64,000 bases of DNA from Flammeovirgaceae bacterium (GTDB taxonomy: Bacteria; Bacteroidota; Bacteroidia; Cytophagales; Cyclobacteriaceae): the NCBI GenBank assembly GCA_021298355.1, contig JAJTEH010000001.1:124001-188000 (forward strand). Reading direction: 5' to 3'. The position numbers and the translations under genes are program-made. Below the pieces are notes generated by a model. It worked only from the letters and a program-made list of their open reading frames with translations, did no database searches and had not been told where the DNA came from. The stretch's first letter is position 1. Each line of letters begins with the position of its first letter. Positions 18,851 to 27,015 of this stretch are shown piece by piece.

Positions 18851-19453
18851 ATGATACAAGTAGGAGAAGTTTTAGTTTCGGATGATATCAAAGAAAAAGA
18901 ATTTGTTTGCAACCTCGAAAAGTGCAAAGGAGCATGTTGTGTGGAAGGAGATTTTGGTGCGCCCTTAGAAGAAGATGAATTAGAAATTTTAAAAGAAATT
19001 TATCCTAAAGTAAAACCTTACCTATCTAAAGAAGGCATTAAAGTAATTGAAAAAGAAGGAACCCACACTGTTGATGACGATGGAGAATATTGCACGCCCA
19101 TTATCAAAGGAAGAGAATGTGTGTATGCCATTTATGATGAAAAGCATGTTTTAAAGTGTGGCATTGAACAAGCGTATTTAGATGGTAAGATAGAGTATAA
19201 GAAACCTATTTCTTGCCATTTATATCCGATAAGAATTACGAAGAAGAAAAATTTTGAAGCAGTTAACTATCACAAGTGGAGCATTTGTTCGGCTGCGTGC
19301 GCATTAGGAAAAGAATTGCAAGTACCCTTATATAAATTTTTGAAAGATCCGTTGATTCGCAAATATGGCGAAGCTTGGTACAACGAATTGGTGAATCAAA
19401 TTACAGCCATAGAAAAAGAAGAAGCGAAGGAGACTAAGGAGAAGAAAAAGTAA
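18851..19453 (+). CDS. DUF3109 Cys-rich protein, putative metal or Fe-S binding
   Basis: A 200-residue soluble protein with a tight N-terminal cysteine cluster, [18 protein letters not shown] (C-x4-C-x3-CC), and further cysteines at [25 protein letters not shown]. The clustering is like that of the YkgJ/CxxCxxCC metal-chelating families, and DUF3109 is usually grouped with them. The C-terminus is a charged Lys/Glu tail. The metal and the reaction are unknown. It follows the methyltransferase-like gene by 5 bases and ends before a strong terminator. Confidence 0.85.
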   Translation: MIQVGEVLVSDDIKEKEFVCNLEKCKGACCVEGDFGAPLEEDELEILKEIYPKVKPYLSKEGIKVIEKEGTHTVDDDGEYCTPIIKGRECVYAIYDEKHVLKCGIEQAYLDGKIEYKKPISCHLYPIRITKKKNFEAVNYHKWSICSAACALGKELQVPLYKFLKDPLIRKYGEAWYNELVNQITAIEKEEAKETKEKKK

Positions 19454-19483
19454 TTACATTTTATAAAGATATAGATTATAAAT

Positions 19484-19520
19484 AAAAAAAGTCCACAATG
19501 TTGGTTGTGGACTTTTTTTT
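19484..19520 (+). terminator. Intrinsic terminator after DUF3109 gene
   Basis: Perfect 8-bp stem GTCCACAA / TTGTGGAC (19491-19498 and 19505-19512), loop TGTTGG, flanked by seven As and eight Ts. The core differs at only two of 28 bases from the hairpin at 21982-22009. Confidence 0.85.
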
Positions 19521-19687
19521 GTATCAATTCATCGCTTTATTATAATTTATGAATTTGATAGATACATATAACTTTTACAAAATAACATTTATTTTTATTT
19601 AAGTTATTTTCTTTAGTAGGAAAAAAACTATATTTATTAATTAACAATTTCAAATATGTAAAACGACTTTAACATAATCCCGGCTTC

Positions 19688-19721
19688 TGTGAATAATAAA
19701 ATTAGTTCACCAAAATTCACA
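19688..19721. repeat. Inverted repeat before the lipoprotein start
   Basis: TGTGAAT (19688-19694) and ATTCACA (19715-19721) are perfect inverted arms separated by 20 bases and end four bases before the ATG at 19726. It could be an operator or a leader hairpin hiding the start; nothing in the sequence decides which. Confidence 0.35.
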
Positions 19722-19725
19722 TTAG

Positions 19726-21336
19726 ATGAAGCTTTTGAAAATTTTAACTCTTCTCGTTACTTTCTGTGTGTTATTTAGTTCCTGTGAGAAAGAAAGCCTG
19801 ACCCTTACTGATGTTTCTGAAAAGCCAAGAATGACAAAACTTGGGAAAAAACTGAAAAACCCATTTTCTGTGGCGAATATGCAACAAGCCTATAATAACT
19901 TGTTAGAAAAAAATGCCGATGCTCGCGTAAAGGATTTAGAGATTAGGCCAACACATTTATATGTAAGATATCTACCACCTACTCAAGCTTTGTATGATTC
20001 TTTAGTAAATGATTCAACACTTTATCTGGAGGATTATCCATTGGATTACGAAGTGATTGAACAAGGTGAATATTATCATGATCCTTCTATACCGGAAGGA
20101 CTACCAACGTATCAATATACGTCAGTTCCTATTGACTATGTACCACCTACGGGTATTGCATTTGAAGTTTTGGATGAGCTTTATTTGCCTAAAGAAGATA
20201 CTACATTAGAAGATGAATCTGGAAGATTATCGCAAGATGTTGAAGAATGGGTAGATATGTTAGAATATGAATCTTTACTTTTAACAGACAACTTATCGGA
20301 AGAGGAAAAAATTGAAACTGAAAATGGAAGAATAAAAGGTTTATTGCCTTCTAAATATCATCCCAATGGCATAGTAAGATATGTTGATACTCGTGTTGGT
20401 GTAATTTATTTAGAAGGTGTTAAAATAAGAACCAGACGTTTTTTTGAATTTCATGAGGCAATTACTGATGCGAGCGGAAATTTTTGGGAAGAGGGGACCT
20501 ATAGATATAAGTTTCATTATAAAATAATTTGGGAAAGAGCAGACTTTGATATTAGAAGTGGCACATTTGGCCAGGCTAATTTAGATGGCCCCGAATGCAA
20601 ATGCAGATGGGATGTGCCAATAATGAATGGGGTTCAACAATTTTATGCAAGTATTTTCAGAGGCGCCCATCGATACTTTTATGGAAATATAGACGGTTTA
20701 AGAAGACCTAAAATGCTGACCAAAATGAAAATATCTGCATATGATAAAAATGGAGACAAAAACGGAGACAATTGGGGAGACTGGGATAATTCGGGTATCT
20801 TTCCTGATATTAGAATTTGGAGATTTGTAGATAATAGAGAAAGAGGTACTGACGAAATTTTTTCGACAACAATACACGAAATTGCCCATACAACACACAT
20901 ACAACTTATGAATCGTGGATGGGTTCAATTCTTGCAAGTGAGTGATAAAATTATAGAAAGTTGGGCTGTGGCTGTGCAGTGGCGCATTACTTCAATGGAA
21001 TATAGAGAAAAAGGAATTGCAAATTATGGTGGACCATTTTTTACACTACCAAATTTAGGAAGGTTGCAATTTAGTTTTCAAAATTGGAATAGCGCCATGA
21101 CTGATGCCTATCCATATACATCTTTGTTTATTGATATTGTTGATAATCATAACCAAGTTGGTAGATTTAACGGTAGTGCAATAACAGACAATGTACAGGG
21201 ATACACTCTAGCAAATATAGAGTCTGGCTTTTTAAAACACGTTTATGGTTTTTCTTCATTAAGAGAAAAACTAAAGGATAATAAACCTTTTGGCGTCACT
21301 GATGCTCAAATAGATGAATTACTAAATCAATTTTAA
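19726..21336 (+). CDS. Lipoprotein with HExxH zinc-protease motif
   Basis: A 536-residue exported protein. The N-terminus is a lipoprotein signal (LLVTFCVLFSSCEKE, lipid-anchored Cys at residue 20). The middle part is acidic and rich in Tyr and Pro. The C-terminal half carries TIHEIAHTTHIQLMNRGW with HEIAH at residues 384-388, the zinc-binding and catalytic motif of zincin metalloproteases; a third ligand is not obvious, though the His three residues later is a candidate. I do not recognise a named family. The gene is visibly more AT-rich than its neighbours and, with the small lipoprotein downstream, sits between two nearly identical hairpins, which suggests acquired DNA. Confidence 0.75.
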   Translation: MKLLKILTLLVTFCVLFSSCEKESLTLTDVSEKPRMTKLGKKLKNPFSVANMQQAYNNLLEKNADARVKDLEIRPTHLYVRYLPPTQALYDSLVNDSTLYLEDYPLDYEVIEQGEYYHDPSIPEGLPTYQYTSVPIDYVPPTGIAFEVLDELYLPKEDTTLEDESGRLSQDVEEWVDMLEYESLLLTDNLSEEEKIETENGRIKGLLPSKYHPNGIVRYVDTRVGVIYLEGVKIRTRRFFEFHEAITDASGNFWEEGTYRYKFHYKIIWERADFDIRSGTFGQANLDGPECKCRWDVPIMNGVQQFYASIFRGAHRYFYGNIDGLRRPKMLTKMKISAYDKNGDKNGDNWGDWDNSGIFPDIRIWRFVDNRERGTDEIFSTTIHEIAHTTHIQLMNRGWVQFLQVSDKIIESWAVAVQWRITSMEYREKGIANYGGPFFTLPNLGRLQFSFQNWNSAMTDAYPYTSLFIDIVDNHNQVGRFNGSAITDNVQGYTLANIESGFLKHVYGFSSLREKLKDNKPFGVTDAQIDELLNQF

Positions 21337-21406
21337 TTATTTAGCTAACTAGTTCAATAATTTAGGATGATAAACATTAAACTAATTTTTGTTAATTAAT
21401 AAAAAT

Positions 21407-21898
21407 ATGACGCTAAATAATTTTAAAGGAAATTCGATTATCAAATTCCTTTCAATGATTACAATTATTCTTTATTCTTGCACAGATAAAGATTCACATA
21501 AATCGACTACCTATATTTTTAATGATTCTGGAAGTAAAATCGAATTTGCCATTTTTCGAACTGGTGCGAAAGTTGAATATCAGACTAGAATAATTAATGT
21601 AAATGAGAAGGTTTCAATTTTTACTTCAACAGAAAGTCCTGGCACTTCATATCCAGCATCTTTAGGCGATATATATGACTCTTTATTGGTTTTGTTTGAT
21701 AATAATAAGGTTGCAACACATTATTATTACGGAGTAGTTGGTAATAACCCAAATGCTATTTTATTTACCAATAGCAGAAATCTTTTTAATGAGAAAAATT
21801 ATGAGCATAAAATAATAAAAGACAATAAAAGGGATTTCGAGCAAGAGTTTTTATACACAATAACTGAGCAAGATTATATTAATGCAGTGTCAAATTAA
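21407..21898 (+). CDS. Small lipoprotein of unknown function
   Basis: A 163-residue protein with a lipoprotein signal (FLSMITIILYSCTDKD) and a soluble part of about 135 residues predicted to be mainly beta (TYIFNDSGSKIEFAIFRTG). I recognise no family. The ATG at 21407 is preferred to a TTG six codons upstream. It lies 70 bases after the zincin lipoprotein on the same strand and shares its high AT content, so the two may be transferred and expressed together. Confidence 0.65.
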   Translation: MTLNNFKGNSIIKFLSMITIILYSCTDKDSHKSTTYIFNDSGSKIEFAIFRTGAKVEYQTRIINVNEKVSIFTSTESPGTSYPASLGDIYDSLLVLFDNNKVATHYYYGVVGNNPNAILFTNSRNLFNEKNYEHKIIKDNKRDFEQEFLYTITEQDYINAVSN

Positions 21899-21980
21899 AA
21901 GTTAGCTTTGATCTTTTACATCCACAGATTCTCTAGAAAAGAAATCTGATTTATTACGTCAAATCTGTAATCTTAAAACA

Positions 21981-22011
21981 AAAAGTCCACAATGTTAGTT
22001 TTGGACTTTCT
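21981..22011. terminator. Bidirectional terminator between lipoprotein and purF-like gene
   Basis: GTCCACAA (21985-21992) pairs with TTTTGGAC (21999-22006) with one mismatch, loop TGTTAG, As on the left and Ts on the right. It can end the small lipoprotein gene on the plus strand and the long leftward run that finishes at 22038. Confidence 0.65.
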
Positions 22012-22037
22012 TTATTGCTTGATACAAAAATTGAATA

Positions 22038-23921
22038 TCAATACGCTCTCACCATTTTACCATCTAAATAATTCATGAAGGATTTATTGGCTACTCCCAT
22101 GCCACCGCGTGTTGGGTAGTTGCCTGTAAAATACCAGTCGCCTATATGGTTGGGTATTGCTTTGTGTAAGTTATCAACGGTTTGGAAAACAACAGATAAT
22201 TCTGCTTTCATTTCTACTGGTTTTACAATGGAAGAAATCTTAGCTGAAATTTCTTCATCCGTAAATTGATTGTATAAATGTTGTACACAATTAGCAAACT
22301 CTTGCTCGCTTACTGCTTTGTTACATTTCTCATATACTTCATCCAATAAAAATTCTTTACCATTTTCTTTCAGCAATTCACGCATAGCTCGGAAAGCAAC
22401 AAACTCGCCCATCTTACTCATATCAATGCCATAGCAATCAGGATAACGAATTTGCGGACAAGAAGAAACGACTACTATTTTTTTAGGATTTAGTCTGTCT
22501 AGCATTTTTAAAATACTTTTCTCAAGCGTTGTACCACGCACAATTGAATCATCGATTACTACTAATGTATCGATTCCTTTTCGAATAACTTCATACGTTG
22601 TATCGTACACATGCGAAACCATTTCATCGCGGTGTTCGTCATCTGCAATGAAAGTACGCATCTTTACATCTTTCAACACTATTTTTTCTATGCGCGGCCT
22701 GAAGGTGAGAATGTCTTCGATATCATCTACCGTTGGTTTACCTTCTAATAAAATTTCTTTTTGTTTTTGAATAAGGTAATCTTCTATGCCGGCCATCATG
22801 CCATAAAAGGCTGTTTCGGCAGTATTAGGAATGTAAGAGAAGACTGTATTTTTTAAATTGAAGTTGATGGCTTTTAAAACCTGAGGTACCAACAATTTAC
22901 CCAACTGTTTTCTTTCTCTGTATATATCCGGATCGTTACCTCGGCTGAAATAAATGCGTTCGAAACTACATGATGTTTTTTTACCAGGTGTAAGAATTTG
23001 ATGTTGTTCAAAATCACCATTCTTGTTGATAACCAAAGCATGGCCCGGTTTTATTTCTTCAATTTGATTATAATTGATATTGAATGCTGTTTTGATAGCT
23101 GGTTTTTCTGAAGCGATAACAACTACTTCATCATCAGCATAAAAATAAGCAGGACGAATACCATTCGGGTCGCGCACGACAAAGGCAGAACCGGAACCAG
23201 TTAAACCTGCCATGGCGTAACCACCATCAAAATCTTTGCATGCTCTTCTAAGCACACGTTCAATTTCAATTTCATTTTCAATGATTTCAGAAATTTCTTT
23301 GTTGCTGTATTTGTCTTTGTATTTTTCGAAAAGGCTTTGTACTTCTTCATCTAAAAAGTGTCCGATTTTTTCCATCACCGTAACGGTATCTACCTTTTCT
23401 TTCGGATGTTGTCCAAGTTGAACAAGGATGTCGAACAACTCATCATTGTTGGTCATGTTAAAATTGCCTGCCATAACCAAGTTACGACTACGCCAATTAT
23501 TTTGTCGCAAGAAAGGATGAACATTTTCAATGCTATTTCTACCATGTGTACCATAGCGTAAGTGTCCGAGCCACAACTCTCCGGTAAAAGCAACATTTTC
23601 TTTTAGCCAGGAATCATCTTTAAATTTTGCCTTTCCTTCCTTCTGTGCTTTCTTATATTTTTTACTGATTTTTCTGAATAGGTGTGCAACCGGTTGTTGC
23701 TTGATGGAGCGGTATCTGCTGATGTAACGGTGTCCCGGCTCCACATCAATTTTAATATTGGCTATGCCCGCGCCATCTTGCCCTCTGTTGTTTTGTTTTT
23801 CCATTAGGATATACATCTTATTCATGGCGTAAGTGGGGCCGTATTTTTCGATGTAATAGGATAATGGTTTACGCAAGCGGATCATGGCAATTCCGCATTC
23901 GTGTAAAATTTCGTCAGTCAT
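22038..23921 (-). CDS. Long amidophosphoribosyltransferase (PurF-type)
   Basis: Joins glutamine-derived ammonia to PRPP in the first step of purine synthesis, if the family assignment holds in full. The class II glutaminase nucleophile is Cys9 in LHECGIAMI, after eight residues that could be a cleaved propeptide as in B. subtilis PurF. NNRGQDGAG and GHLRYGTHGRNSIENVHP are glutaminase motifs. The PRPP loop reads TLVVIDDSIVRGTT near residue 455. At 627 residues it is about 120 longer than E. coli PurF, with insertions in both halves, as in a Bacteroidota-specific subgroup. It closes the leftward run and starts 8 bases after nuoN. Whether it is the sole PurF of the genome cannot be seen. Confidence 0.85.
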   Translation of the reverse strand: MTDEILHECGIAMIRLRKPLSYYIEKYGPTYAMNKMYILMEKQNNRGQDGAGIANIKIDVEPGHRYISRYRSIKQQPVAHLFRKISKKYKKAQKEGKAKFKDDSWLKENVAFTGELWLGHLRYGTHGRNSIENVHPFLRQNNWRSRNLVMAGNFNMTNNDELFDILVQLGQHPKEKVDTVTVMEKIGHFLDEEVQSLFEKYKDKYSNKEISEIIENEIEIERVLRRACKDFDGGYAMAGLTGSGSAFVVRDPNGIRPAYFYADDEVVVIASEKPAIKTAFNINYNQIEEIKPGHALVINKNGDFEQHQILTPGKKTSCSFERIYFSRGNDPDIYRERKQLGKLLVPQVLKAINFNLKNTVFSYIPNTAETAFYGMMAGIEDYLIQKQKEILLEGKPTVDDIEDILTFRPRIEKIVLKDVKMRTFIADDEHRDEMVSHVYDTTYEVIRKGIDTLVVIDDSIVRGTTLEKSILKMLDRLNPKKIVVVSSCPQIRYPDCYGIDMSKMGEFVAFRAMRELLKENGKEFLLDEVYEKCNKAVSEQEFANCVQHLYNQFTDEEISAKISSIVKPVEMKAELSVVFQTVDNLHKAIPNHIGDWYFTGNYPTRGGMGVANKSFMNYLDGKMVRAY

Positions 23922-23929
23922 GGCAGGGC

Positions 23930-25417
23930 TTATCTTAAGGCAAAGTTAAAGTTATTCAGCCAACCCATCAACATAGAAGGGAATAAGAATAAACTGATTA
24001 GCAATAAGGCCAAAACCAAAGCTAAAACAGGAAAGTTCCGCAGCTTTTTTGATGTTGTTTCGGTTTGTACGGCTGTATTTTCTTCTTTTAAGAAAGCGAA
24101 ATACGGTATTTTGATGTAGTAGAATAGTGCAAGAGCCGTGTTGATGATGCCGACAATTAGTAAGTTAAGCCAAAGTGCGCTTGGTCTTACCTGATATTGC
24201 TCCCATAATTGCGTGAAAATCAAAAATTTTCCTGTAAAGCCTGCTGTTGGAGGCAAGCCAGCTAAAGCAATTAAACCCACGCTCGCGGAGAAAATCCACC
24301 AAAAGTATTTCTTTCCTTTTCCGGCATAGTCCTCTATTTTCTCTATTCCATTTTTCTCTGTATGAAGTATCAATAAGAAAACACAATAATTACCAAACAC
24401 AAAAACGATAGAGTAGAAAATTACGACAGGTAAATTTTGTAAATCAAAATTGAGAATAGCCATAAGCAAAAATCCTGATTGAGCAATAGACGAGTAAGCC
24501 ATCATGCGCCTTGCATTTTTTTGTCGGAGTGCACTGAGGTTGCCAACCAATAAGGTGAATAAAGAGAGGTAGGCAATCAACACAGACCATCTTACTCCAT
24601 AGCGTGTTTGTAAATGAAAGCAAACAAATAATAAGGCTCCGGTTGCTGCAATTTTAGGAACAACAGAAAGGATGGCTACTACTGGCGCTGGCGCGCCTTC
24701 GTACACATCTGGCGACCACGCATGAGCGGGCGCTACATTGATTTTGAAGAGTAAACCACCCAATAGCAAACAAACTGCTATGAACAACATAGCGTGTTGG
24801 TTCAATTGAATCTGTTCGTTAAAAGCGGCATTATAAAAGTTGAAAGTACCCGTTATGCCATATAACCACGAGATGCCATAAAGCATTAACGCTGATATAA
24901 AGGATCCAAAAACAAAATATTTGATAGAGGCTTCGAAATTCTTTTTTTCTTTTTTAAAAGCAGCGAGCAAATAACCTGGTATGGCAATTAATTCCAGGCT
25001 GATAAAAAATATCAACCAATTTGCTGATAAGCACAGAAGATGACAACCTAATAAAATGCTTAGCAATACTATCAAGAATACATTTTCATCTTTTTGTATA
25101 TAAGGTAAGCTGATGAGTAAACCAATCAACATGGCAACATCACAAACCAATATGAAAAGCAAAGCGGGTGCATGTTGTACCAATTGCCCATGAAACAAAT
25201 AGATAGGATTTGAATACGAAGAGAGTTTGGACAAAATCAGAAAGATGGACAAGAGAATAGCAAGAAAGGAAATTGTCCAGGCTAATGGTTTTCTTGTAGA
25301 TGGTTTAAAAAGAATAGTAAAAACCAGCAACACAATTCCTATAGCCAAAATAATTTCAGGTAGAATAAAAGATAAACTCAATTCACTCAGTTGTATTTTT
25401 TCTGCTAATCCCGTCAT
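23930..25417 (-). CDS. nuoN: NADH-quinone oxidoreductase subunit N
   Basis: A proton-pumping antiporter-like subunit of complex I in the inner membrane, 495 residues and about 14 hydrophobic segments. Typical stretches are FKINVAPAHAWSPDVYEGAP, MMAYSSIAQSGFLLMA and GLIALAGLPPTAGFTGKF. A longer frame begins at 25468 inside nuoM; the ATG at 25417 is preferred because it starts two bases past the nuoM stop and gives the expected N-terminus (SFILPEIILAIGIVLL). It is the last nuo gene of the run. Confidence 0.95.
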   Translation of the reverse strand: MTGLAEKIQLSELSLSFILPEIILAIGIVLLVFTILFKPSTRKPLAWTISFLAILLSIFLILSKLSSYSNPIYLFHGQLVQHAPALLFILVCDVAMLIGLLISLPYIQKDENVFLIVLLSILLGCHLLCLSANWLIFFISLELIAIPGYLLAAFKKEKKNFEASIKYFVFGSFISALMLYGISWLYGITGTFNFYNAAFNEQIQLNQHAMLFIAVCLLLGGLLFKINVAPAHAWSPDVYEGAPAPVVAILSVVPKIAATGALLFVCFHLQTRYGVRWSVLIAYLSLFTLLVGNLSALRQKNARRMMAYSSIAQSGFLLMAILNFDLQNLPVVIFYSIVFVFGNYCVFLLILHTEKNGIEKIEDYAGKGKKYFWWIFSASVGLIALAGLPPTAGFTGKFLIFTQLWEQYQVRPSALWLNLLIVGIINTALALFYYIKIPYFAFLKEENTAVQTETTSKKLRNFPVLALVLALLLISLFLFPSMLMGWLNNFNFALR

Positions 25418-25418
25418 A

Positions 25419-27014
25419 TCACAAACCGATTGCTGAAGCTGGAAAAACAACTGACATCCATTGTTCAATAAATGGATTGATGTATTGTAAAATTACTTGA
25501 GGAAATAAACCCAATACAAAAACAAGAATGGCAAGCGGAACGAGCATCATTTTTTCTTGTGAACTCAGGTCAGTAAAGACAGATTTTTCTATGGACAAAG
25601 AAGTATGAAAAGTTCCCATGAACATGCGTTGGATGGTCCATAAGTAATAGCCAGCACTTAATAAAATGCCAACCAAAGCTAACATTGGGAAAACAAATGG
25701 GATGATAGCTTGCGAACCTCCTGCCATGAATGCCCCCGTTAACACAAAAAACTCTGCCATAAAACCAGATAAACCCGGCATACCTAGTGAAGCAAAAAAG
25801 GCAATCAATACAAATGAAAAATAGACAGGCATTACTTGGTGCAAACCGGAGTAATGAGCAATTTTTCTGTCATGTGTTCGCACATATAAAACTCCGGCTA
25901 GTAAGAATAACATCGCAGAAATAAAACCATGACTAATCATTTGGTAAATGACTCCTGCGATACCTTCTGCATGTGCTGAGGCCAATCCTAACAACACAAA
26001 ACCCATATGAGAGATAGAAGAATATGCAATTAACTTCTTTAAATCTTTAGATGCCAACGCACACCACGCACCATATACGATGGAGATTACACCAACTAAA
26101 CCAACCCAGAAACTAAGTTGCAAAGCTTCTGATGGAAATACTGGATATGCAATGCGTAATAATCCATAGCCACCAATTTTTAAAAGAATGGCTGCTAGAA
26201 TAACTGAAATAGGAGTGGGCGCTTCAACGTGTGCATCGGGTAGCCAAGTATGAAAGGGAAACATCGGTAACTTAATGCCGAAGCCTATGAATAAAAATAT
26301 GAAAGCCCATGTTCTCAGTGACAATCCACCTATACCACTAAAGTTATTAGGATGGAGCAAGGCATCAGCTTGTAATAAATTGGATTGCTGAGCCATGTCG
26401 AAACTGAATGAATAAACAGTTGGGTTCGCGCCTTGTCCGTAACTCATGTACAAAGCAATTAATACAACCAATATCAACAAAGAGCCCAATAAAGTATAGA
26501 GAAAAAATTTGATACTGGCGTACTCTCTTCTTTTACCTCCCCATATACCAATTAAAAAATACATGGGTAATAACATAAACTCGAAGAAGAGATAGAACAG
26601 CAGAAAATCCTGCGCCATAAAAGAACCCATGATAGACGCATTGAGCAATAACAGTAAACTGAAATATCCTTTTTTCTTGTTGGTAATTTCTTGTGAAGCT
26701 AAAGTAGCTATTAACAAAACAAGGATAGACATACCAATTAAAGGTAAACTCAATCCATCTAATAGTAAGTGATAATGGGTTTGAAGAATACCACTCTTGC
26801 CTAATGGTAAAGTAAACCAATTTACTTTTTCACTTAGGTAGATCGTGTTCGAGTTTAAAGAAGTTTTGAAAAGAATGACACCAAATAGTAGAACTTGCAA
26901 CAGACCTACAGCTAAGGCTAAGCGTTGAAATAACGTATCGCCATTAACCAACAAGATAAGCAAGGCTCCCAGTAACGGTATTAAAATCAATAATGTTAAT
27001 AACGGTAGTTCCAT
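25419..27014 (-). CDS. nuoM: NADH-quinone oxidoreductase subunit M
   Basis: Antiporter-like membrane subunit of complex I, 531 residues. Recognisable parts are FFEFMLLPMYFLIGIWGG, with the key Glu of the proton channel, KLPMFPFHTWLPDAHVEAPT, IAYSSISHMGFVLLGLASA and GMPGLSGFMAEFFVLTGAF. It is separated by one base from both nuoL upstream and nuoN downstream, so translation is probably coupled. Confidence 0.97.
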   Translation of the reverse strand: MELPLLTLLILIPLLGALLILLVNGDTLFQRLALAVGLLQVLLFGVILFKTSLNSNTIYLSEKVNWFTLPLGKSGILQTHYHLLLDGLSLPLIGMSILVLLIATLASQEITNKKKGYFSLLLLLNASIMGSFMAQDFLLFYLFFEFMLLPMYFLIGIWGGKRREYASIKFFLYTLLGSLLILVVLIALYMSYGQGANPTVYSFSFDMAQQSNLLQADALLHPNNFSGIGGLSLRTWAFIFLFIGFGIKLPMFPFHTWLPDAHVEAPTPISVILAAILLKIGGYGLLRIAYPVFPSEALQLSFWVGLVGVISIVYGAWCALASKDLKKLIAYSSISHMGFVLLGLASAHAEGIAGVIYQMISHGFISAMLFLLAGVLYVRTHDRKIAHYSGLHQVMPVYFSFVLIAFFASLGMPGLSGFMAEFFVLTGAFMAGGSQAIIPFVFPMLALVGILLSAGYYLWTIQRMFMGTFHTSLSIEKSVFTDLSSQEKMMLVPLAILVFVLGLFPQVILQYINPFIEQWMSVVFPASAIGL

Positions 27015-27015
27015 T

